In this document: positions 1 through 4,831 of the stretch, piece after piece | Numbering within the stretch: position 1 is the first letter of the stretch | Layout: each line of letters starts with the position of its first letter | Assembly (NCBI GenBank): GCA_964429075.1 | Contig: CAYSBA010000002.1 | Location: 1 to 12,317, forward strand | Source of the DNA: CAYSBA01 sp964429075 [NCBI: uncultured bacterium] | GTDB taxonomy: Bacteria; CAYSBA01 | Reading direction: 5' to 3' | Length of the DNA stretch: 12,317 nucleotides | Notes under the pieces: generated by a model | Databases searched by the model: none | Told to the model about the DNA's origin: nothing | The model's input: the letters and a program-made list of their open reading frames with translations, nothing else | Made by a program: the position numbers and the translations under genes

Positions 1-1874
1 GTCTCGGAAGTTATGAGGCAAGGTTGTTTGATGTAAATACGAAGCTCTATGAATGCAAAAAACCATATATGGTGGTTACTCCAACAAAGAACGTCGGATC
101 AACAGGTCCAGAAGGAGGTCCCTTTAATCCATCTAATTTCAGCTATACAATTACAAGCAAAGATGGATCAATAGATTGGAAAGTAGCAACAGATGTGGAT
201 TGGCTTGATGTCTCAGAAACTAGCGGGAGTTTGAGCAAAGATGAAAGCAAAGAGATAAACTTTACCATAAATTCAAATGCAAACAGCCTGAAGAAGGGAG
301 TCTACACTGCAAAGATAGAGTTCACAAACAGCACAAACAACTCAGGAGATACAGAGAGAGATGTTGTACTGGATGTTAGGGAAAAGAAGATGTATGTACT
401 ACCCGGGCCAGATCTATATCTGCTTGGAACAGATAAAGAGGGAGGTAGCTTTGCGAATGCAGGAAGTATTAATTTTACAATAGGCTCCGATATAGGGAGC
501 ATAGATTGGGAGGTAGATGTAGATAAGGATTGGGTAAAAGTAGACATGACTTCTGGTACAGTTGATGAGAACAACAATGCGACAGTACATATCAGTATAG
601 ATGGAACTAAAGCGAGTAAACTACCTGCAAAGACACAGAAGGCCACCATAAGTTTTAAGAACCTTACCAACGGAAAGGGAGATACAGAAAGGACTGTTTT
701 TATACAACCTATGATGAATGTGGATCCTGTTAGCTGGAGTATAGATATGCCAGAGGGAGGACCGGTAGATAAAGAAGCGGATTTTACTATAAAGGCGATC
801 AATGGAGATATAAACTGGAAGGTATCTACAGACACCGATTGGTTAACAATAGATGGGGAAAAAGCCGGGAAAGTAAGCAGAGGGACAAATTATGTAGTTA
901 AGGTAAAAATAAAACAGGATGCAGCATCTTCGCTCGATAAAGGGGTATATCAGGGGACTGTTAGATTTACTAATACCAACGGAGGCCAGTTAGACGATAC
1001 AACAGATGTAGTTGTGGAGTTAAATGTTAAAGATCCCCTTGAGGTAATACCCGATACTATCACCTTCAGAGGGCCTGTAGGGGGCCCTTTTAATCCCTCA
1101 GGATCGGATGGCATATTCTATGTGACTGCCCCTTTTGAGGTAGAATTCAATGTAACTTCCGATGTAAACTGGCTCGACATCAATCAAGAGTCTACCACAG
1201 CAGGACCAAATGGAGATACAAAGGTTACCCTATCGATAAACGACAATGCCACATCTCTAACAGAGGGAGATTATACTGCTAATGTAACCTTTACAAAGAT
1301 ATCTGGTGTTCAGAAGGAGCTTACAAAAACAGTTACCTTAAGCGTAAGCAACGCCTGCAATGCAGGACCTACAGAAATACCATTTGATAGCTGTGGCAAC
1401 TCCTCATTAGATGGATGGATATCCTTCTATGATGATAGAGATCACGGTGGAGATTGTGGCTTTTCCCAGAACTATTTAGGTCCCCTTTCATTTTATTTAC
1501 AAAATTATAACGAGTTATTTGATGATAAATGCACAAATTTCTATTCAAGATACTATGAAGTGGTTATGTATGTTGGTGATGGAGATGCAGGTTATAAGTG
1601 GAGGATAGAGAGCATAGACCCAGTTTATGACTGGCGGCCCAATTACTGGGAAGATCTAAATGTTGGTTACTTCTATTTTGATACTCCAACTCAGATAGTT
1701 GTAAAACAGATGGATGCAAATGGTACCCTCTTAGGGAAATACAAGGGGACTTTTATTGTTCATACAAATCATCCAGAAAATACAAAAAAAATTAACTGTC
1801 CAGAGCCAGGTGCAAGTACATGTACAGTCCCTTCAATCTCCATCGAGGTAAAGGACTGGAAAAAGATAGAATAA
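1..1874 (+). CDS. Exported BACON/Ig-like repeat protein, C-terminal part (5' truncated)
   Basis: The frame is open from the left edge (first full codon at 3). A TTG at 24 could be read as a start but has no signal peptide behind it and is preceded by in-frame protein-like sequence, so I treat the gene as cut. Counting from that TTG as residue 1, four ~105-residue beta-sandwich repeats follow, each with a W-x10-DW/NW core: IDWKVATDVDWLDV (50-63), IDWEVDVDKDWVKV (160-173), INWKVSTDTDWLTI (263-276) and EFNVTSDVNWLDI (374-386). Each runs on to a TSG-like turn, a SxxxGxY strand and a final V-rich strand. GGPFNPS recurs at 31-37 and 353-359. This matches BACON-type domains, common in secreted bacterial proteins and usually thought to bind carbohydrate or act as spacers. 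Residues ~445-616 form a different, aromatic-rich domain with six Cys (445, 457, 478, 503, 592, 600) that I do not recognise. Probably secreted or surface-bound; no catalytic motif seen. Good confidence for the repeats, none for a specific role. Confidence 0.85.
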   Translation, partial: LGSYEARLFDVNTKLYECKKPYMVVTPTKNVGSTGPEGGPFNPSNFSYTITSKDGSIDWKVATDVDWLDVSETSGSLSKDESKEINFTINSNANSLKKGVYTAKIEFTNSTNNSGDTERDVVLDVREKKMYVLPGPDLYLLGTDKEGGSFANAGSINFTIGSDIGSIDWEVDVDKDWVKVDMTSGTVDENNNATVHISIDGTKASKLPAKTQKATISFKNLTNGKGDTERTVFIQPMMNVDPVSWSIDMPEGGPVDKEADFTIKAINGDINWKVSTDTDWLTIDGEKAGKVSRGTNYVVKVKIKQDAASSLDKGVYQGTVRFTNTNGGQLDDTTDVVVELNVKDPLEVIPDTITFRGPVGGPFNPSGSDGIFYVTAPFEVEFNVTSDVNWLDINQESTTAGPNGDTKVTLSINDNATSLTEGDYTANVTFTKISGVQKELTKTVTLSVSNACNAGPTEIPFDSCGNSSLDGWISFYDDRDHGGDCGFSQNYLGPLSFYLQNYNELFDDKCTNFYSRYYEVVMYVGDGDAGYKWRIESIDPVYDWRPNYWEDLNVGYFYFDTPTQIVVKQMDANGTLLGKYKGTFIVHTNHPENTKKINCPEPGASTCTVPSISIEVKDWKKIE

Positions 1875-1894
1875 ATGTTTTTTTCATTCTATCT
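1864..1894 (+). repeat. AT-rich inverted repeat over the stop codon
   Basis: AGATAGAAT (1864-1872) pairs perfectly with ATTCTATCT (1886-1894) around a 13-nt T-rich loop. The left arm includes the T of the TAA stop. A second, competing pairing exists (ATCTAT 1891-1896 with ATAGAT further on). The stem is 9 bp with only two G-C pairs and no T-tract follows, so it is at best a weak terminator or an mRNA 3'-end stabiliser. Confidence 0.35.
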
Positions 1895-1980
1895 ATAACT
1901 ATATGATAGATATACAAAAAAATGGGGGCGGATTCAATGATAGATCAAAAATCCTCTTTGCCTTGTGGTAGATCTTCGTC

Positions 1981-2090
1981 CAGAATATTCTAACAACTAA
2001 CATCCCGCTTTAACCCCCTGCTCTCACCCCTATCAATCTTCTAAAATCATTTCAACTCATTCTCTACTACTACTCATTATTGACTAAAAA
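1981..2090 (+). terminator. Candidate Rho-dependent terminator (C-rich, G-poor rut-like stretch)
   Basis: These 110 bases hold about 35 C but only 4 G, and there is no G at all from 2021 to 2081. The coding DNA around it has the opposite, purine-rich bias on this strand. An unstructured C>G bubble rich in YC dinucleotides just after a gene's end is the classic look of a Rho utilisation site. The preceding gene has no convincing intrinsic terminator. The alternative is the decayed trace of a minus-strand gene, since the complement is purine-rich like the real genes here, but I find no intact frame there. Confidence 0.4.
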
Positions 2091-2119
2091 TAAAATTGTA
2101 GCTAAGTGACTTTTTAAGA

Positions 2120-2365
2120 ATGGAATCAAACAACCCGTCACATAGAGCACTTTGTTATCTTGTATTGATCTGCATAACTATAAACTCTTTTTGCAATAAT
2201 CAAGAAAATTCAAGAGTGGACCAAAATGCATCATATAACGATTACTGGAAAGATATACTTTCGGTGATTCTTGCATCTTGCTTTGAACCAGATACCAGGA
2301 TCTTTCAGATAGATTCACAATATGCAGACATTACCGGAACCGACAGGAGTTCTCCTTTATTTTAA
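2120..2365 (+). CDS. Doubtful small open reading frame (81 codons)
   Basis: ATG at 2120, TAA at 2363-2365. The product would begin with a polar stretch, then a short hydrophobic segment (residues ~12-25) ending in a Cys, then an unremarkable polar tail. There is no clear Shine-Dalgarno sequence in front, the Cys context (NSFC) is a poor lipobox, and the hydrophobic part is too short for a firm membrane helix. I recognise no family. It could be a small envelope peptide or a chance frame; chance is more likely. Confidence 0.18.
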   Translation: MESNNPSHRALCYLVLICITINSFCNNQENSRVDQNASYNDYWKDILSVILASCFEPDTRIFQIDSQYADITGTDRSSPLF

Positions 2366-2385
2366 ATTTTGACCAAAGTGAGGGC

Positions 2386-2415
2386 TTGACAATTTGATAT
2401 ACTTCAATTAGGCTG
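2386..2415 (+). promoter_or_regulatory. Candidate promoter for the DsbA-like/kce/nadD operon
   Basis: Two overlapping readings are possible. One is an extended -10, TGATATACT (2395-2403, TGn plus TATACT), with no good -35. The other is a perfect -35 TTGACA (2386-2391) with TAGGCT at 2410-2415, an 18-bp spacer and a weak -10. Transcription would begin near 2410 or 2422, giving a leader of roughly 30-45 nt before the ATG at 2453. Confidence 0.45.
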
Positions 2416-2452
2416 AAAAAACTTAAATATTATTGCAATGGAGGTAGTAAAA

Positions 2453-3310
2453 ATGAGAAAGAGGACCTTGGTGATCGCAGCTCTTTTAGCCATCTCAATG
2501 TTTGGTTGCAATGAGATGAAGTTAAAGGGGAACAAAGAGGCCATAAATACCACCAAACGTGGAGCAGCAGCTCAAAAAAATCAACCACAGCCAAGACAGA
2601 AAGGTCCAGACATCTATAAGGTCCCTGTAGGGAACTCACCGCAGAAGGGTCCGAAGGATGCACTGGTGACAATAGTTGAGTTTTCAGATTTTCAGTGTCC
2701 ATTCTGCAGGAGGGTAACCCAGACTCTTAAACAGATAGAGGAGACCTATGGGAACAAGGTAAGGCTTGTATACAAATTCAGGCCACTACCATTTCATAAG
2801 AATGCGATGCCAGCAGCCCTTGCAGCCTATGCAGCGATGAAGCAGGGTAAATTTTGGGAGTATCACGACAAGCTATTTGCGAACCAGCAGCAGCTTACGA
2901 GGGAGAATTTTCTGAAGTGGGCGAAGGAGCTTGGAATGGATGTTAAGAGATTTGAGAAGGATATGGATTCACAGGCTGCAAAGGATTTCGTGAACAGAGA
3001 CAATCAGCTTGCCATGAAGGTCGGTGCCAATGGTACACCTACATTTTTCATAAACGGGAAGAAGTTAATAGGTGCACAGCCCTTTGATAACTTCAAAAGA
3101 ATGATCGATCAGGAGATAAAGAAGGCACAAGATCTTCTGAAAAAAGGAGTAAAAAGGGTAGAGATTTACAACAAGGTCCTTGAATTAAATGCAAAAAACA
3201 CCAATACACAAAAGGTCGCACCAAGAGTGGGACCAAATATAAAGAACTTAAGGATTCAACCCAAGGTATTAAAGGCCCTGAAAGGCAAAGCAATAAAGGG
3301 TGGTAAGTAG
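2453..3310 (+). CDS. DsbA-family thioredoxin-fold lipoprotein (thiol:disulfide oxidoreductase)
   Basis: Likely exchanges disulfides in proteins outside the cytoplasm. The start is ATG 2453: GGAGGT (2440-2445) sits seven bases upstream, and the in-frame ATG 15 bases earlier would put the ribosome site inside the gene. The 285-residue product opens with MRKR, a hydrophobic stretch (5-18) and Cys19 in a lipobox-like MFGC, so it is probably a lipoprotein. After a polar, Gln/Lys/Pro-rich linker (~20-68) comes a thioredoxin fold with CPFC at 82-85 and the cis-Pro loop GTPTFF at 194-199 (cis-Pro196), with the helical insertion between them as in DsbA/Thioredoxin_4 proteins. The Lys-rich tail (~228-285) goes beyond the usual fold. 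The kce gene starts 29 bases after the stop, suggesting one transcript. Family assignment is firm; substrate and oxidase versus isomerase role are unknown. Confidence 0.88.
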   Translation: MRKRTLVIAALLAISMFGCNEMKLKGNKEAINTTKRGAAAQKNQPQPRQKGPDIYKVPVGNSPQKGPKDALVTIVEFSDFQCPFCRRVTQTLKQIEETYGNKVRLVYKFRPLPFHKNAMPAALAAYAAMKQGKFWEYHDKLFANQQQLTRENFLKWAKELGMDVKRFEKDMDSQAAKDFVNRDNQLAMKVGANGTPTFFINGKKLIGAQPFDNFKRMIDQEIKKAQDLLKKGVKRVEIYNKVLELNAKNTNTQKVAPRVGPNIKNLRIQPKVLKALKGKAIKGGK

Positions 3311-3339
3311 GAAATTTATAATATGAGGATGTACCTTTT

Positions 3340-4170
3340 ATGGGTGATCCTCTAATTATTACTGCAGCTATAGTAGGGGCTGAGACCACACGGGATCAGA
3401 CCCCTTTTTTACCAATTACGCCTTCAGAGATAGCTGAAGAGGCAAGGAGGTGTTTTGCAGAGGGGGCATCTATAATACATCTTCATGTAAGAAAAAAGGA
3501 CGGGACTCCAACGCAGGACAAAGAGGTTTTTAAAAGCGCTATCACTGCAATCAAAGAGCAATGCCCTGATATAATTGTTCAAGTATCCACAGGTGGTGCG
3601 GTTGGGATGAGTTTTGAAGAGAGGAGTCAACCACTTCTTTTAAACCCTGAGATGGCAACACTAACAACCGGTACCGTGAATTTTGGGGATGAGGTCTTTT
3701 TGAACCCACTTCCAATGATCAAAGATCTTGCAACAATGATGAAAAAAAGAGGAATAACACCTGAGGTGGAGATATTTGATTCTGGTATGATTGAGACAGC
3801 AAAATATCTGATAAAAAAGGGATTACTACCGGAGCATCCACACTTTGATTTTGTTATGGGTGTGCCAGGGGGCATAGGAGGTGATTTGGAGTGCCTCAAA
3901 TTCTTAATCTCCCGTATTCCTAAAGGTTCAACCTTTTCTGTTGCAGGTGTTGGTAAGTATGAATTACCACTTGCCAAAGAGGCTATAAAGTTAAATGGGC
4001 ATGTAAGGGTGGGTCTGGAAGATAATATTTACATAAAAAAGGGGGTCCTTGCTAAGGGAAGCTGGGAACTTGTACAAGAGGTGGCAAAGATGGCAAAGGA
4101 TGAAAAAAGACTGCCTGCAACACCTGACGAGACAAGAGAGATACTCAAGATTGGAAGATGGGGTGATTAA
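3340..4170 (+). CDS. kce: 3-keto-5-aminohexanoate cleavage enzyme / BKACE family (DUF849)
   Basis: BKACE enzymes are Zn-dependent TIM barrels that condense a beta-keto acid with an acyl-CoA and split it. Kce turns 5-amino-3-oxohexanoate plus acetyl-CoA into 3-aminobutyryl-CoA and acetoacetate in lysine fermentation. The 276-residue length is typical of Kce. The zinc ligands are visible as HLH (H47, H49) and E227, and the catalytic set as E15, S83 in VSTGG, and R223/D228 in RVGLEDN, with the same Arg-x3-Glu-Asp spacing as known Kce. GVPGGIGG lies at 174-181. The ATG at 3340 has GAGG 11 bases upstream, a little far. No other lysine-fermentation gene (kamA, kamDE, kdd, kal) is in the window, so the real substrate may be a different beta-keto acid. 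The family is secure; the exact reaction is an inference. Confidence 0.88.
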   Translation: MGDPLIITAAIVGAETTRDQTPFLPITPSEIAEEARRCFAEGASIIHLHVRKKDGTPTQDKEVFKSAITAIKEQCPDIIVQVSTGGAVGMSFEERSQPLLLNPEMATLTTGTVNFGDEVFLNPLPMIKDLATMMKKRGITPEVEIFDSGMIETAKYLIKKGLLPEHPHFDFVMGVPGGIGGDLECLKFLISRIPKGSTFSVAGVGKYELPLAKEAIKLNGHVRVGLEDNIYIKKGVLAKGSWELVQEVAKMAKDEKRLPATPDETREILKIGRWGD

Positions 4171-4690
4171 AAGGATAGCGATTTTTGGTGGTAGCTTTGA
4201 TCCTCCACATTTTGGGCATCTATCAGTTGTACTATACTTAAGACATTGTCTCGGTTTCACAAAGGTCCTTGTAGTACCGGTGTATGAACATCCCTTTTCA
4301 AAGACAAAAAGTAGCTTTATACATAGATTTAATATGGCAGAGGTTGCCTTTTCAACTATAGATGGGGTTGAGGTCTCAGACATTGAAAAGAATATTTCAG
4401 CTCCAAGCTATACCGTAAATACTGTAAAAGAGCTTATATCAAGCTCTAAGGAGGAAGAAAGATTCACACTTATACTTGGTACAGACATAATAAAGGAGTT
4501 ACCAAAGTGGCATGACTTTGATACCATAACGAGTTTGGTTGATGTGATCTTTTTAGAGAGAGAGGGTCTGTTTCCGGATATATCGAGTACAATGATAAGA
4601 GAGGCAATAAAAGAAAAAAAAGAATTTCACCATCTTATTCCAGTTGAAGTTGCAAGATATATTGAAAAAAACAGGCTATATATAAGTTAA
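4163..4690 (+). CDS. nadD: Nicotinate-nucleotide adenylyltransferase (NadD-type), short form
   Basis: NadD transfers AMP from ATP to nicotinate mononucleotide, the penultimate step of NAD synthesis, in the cytosol. The nucleotidyltransferase signature is at the start: GGSFDPPH (9-16) and GH (18-19). Then come LGTDI (105-109), LPKW (113-116) and the C-terminal ISSTMIR (140-146), all NadD hallmarks. I chose GTG 4163, which overlaps the kce stop by 8 bases and gives MIKRIAIFGGSF, the usual N-terminus. TTG 4151 is a possible alternative, and the in-frame ATG at 4049 would add unlikely sequence deep inside kce. The product has 175 residues against ~190-215 in most NadD: the segment between the LPKW region and ISST, usually 20-odd residues longer, is shortened. 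A related adenylyltransferase role cannot be excluded. Confidence 0.82.
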   Translation: MIKRIAIFGGSFDPPHFGHLSVVLYLRHCLGFTKVLVVPVYEHPFSKTKSSFIHRFNMAEVAFSTIDGVEVSDIEKNISAPSYTVNTVKELISSSKEEERFTLILGTDIIKELPKWHDFDTITSLVDVIFLEREGLFPDISSTMIREAIKEKKEFHHLIPVEVARYIEKNRLYIS

Positions 4691-4703
4691 ACTCAGGTTA
4701 TAC

Positions 4704-4721
4704 TGTAAATTATCATTTACA
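4704..4721 (+). repeat. Perfect AT-rich palindrome in the nadD-lipoprotein gap
   Basis: TGTAAAT (4704-4710), TATC, ATTTACA (4715-4721): a perfect 7-bp inverted repeat 13 bases after the nadD stop. It is followed by an A-run rather than a T-run, so on the + strand it does not read as an intrinsic terminator. It could be an operator for the next gene or a 3'-end stem; its distance of ~50 bases upstream of the predicted -35 leaves either open. Confidence 0.3.
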
Positions 4722-4772
4722 TAGACAAAAAAATTTCACTATTTTATAAATATTAATGTGGCTATAGTTCAT

Positions 4773-4802
4773 TTGTTTTTTAGGCATAAAAATTGCTATT
4801 TT
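4773..4802 (+). promoter_or_regulatory. Candidate promoter for the Cys-rich lipoprotein gene
   Basis: TTGTTT (4773-4778), an 18-bp spacer, then TATTTT (4797-4802) with a TGn extension (TGC, 4794-4796). Initiation near 4809 would leave a short leader carrying the strong ribosome site GGAGGGAG (4818-4825), six bases before the ATG at 4832. Confidence 0.4.
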
Positions 4803-4831
4803 TACAACAGAACTTTTGGAGGGAGAAAATT

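Larger units (their letters stand above)
1875..2452. other. 578-base intergenic region
   Basis: The gap between the BACON-repeat gene and the DsbA-like gene holds, in order, most of the weak hairpin at the end of the first gene, a short mixed stretch, the C-rich G-free run, a doubtful 81-codon frame (2120-2365), and the promoter and ribosome site of the next gene. No tRNA-like cloverleaf, direct repeat pair or transposon end was seen. Base composition changes abruptly from C-rich to ordinary around 2090. Confidence 0.6.

Noticed and set aside
24-26. TTG as the true start of the first gene
   Set aside because: The frame is open and protein-like back to the window edge, and an exported repeat protein without a signal peptide is unlikely.
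302-835. 177-codon minus-strand frame
   Set aside because: It is a shadow of the BACON repeats, with a composition explained by the complementary codons.
1899-2003. 34-codon minus-strand frame with a KRIFDL stretch reminiscent of sugar transferases
   Set aside because: Far too short, no supporting flanking sequence in frame, and the resemblance covers only six residues.
4049-4162. Upstream ATG start for nadD
   Set aside because: It would add 38 residues deep inside kce that have no place in the NadD fold; GTG 4163 gives the canonical N-terminus.
4704-4730. Intrinsic terminator for the nadD operon
   Set aside because: The palindrome is AT-only apart from one pair and is followed by A's, not T's.
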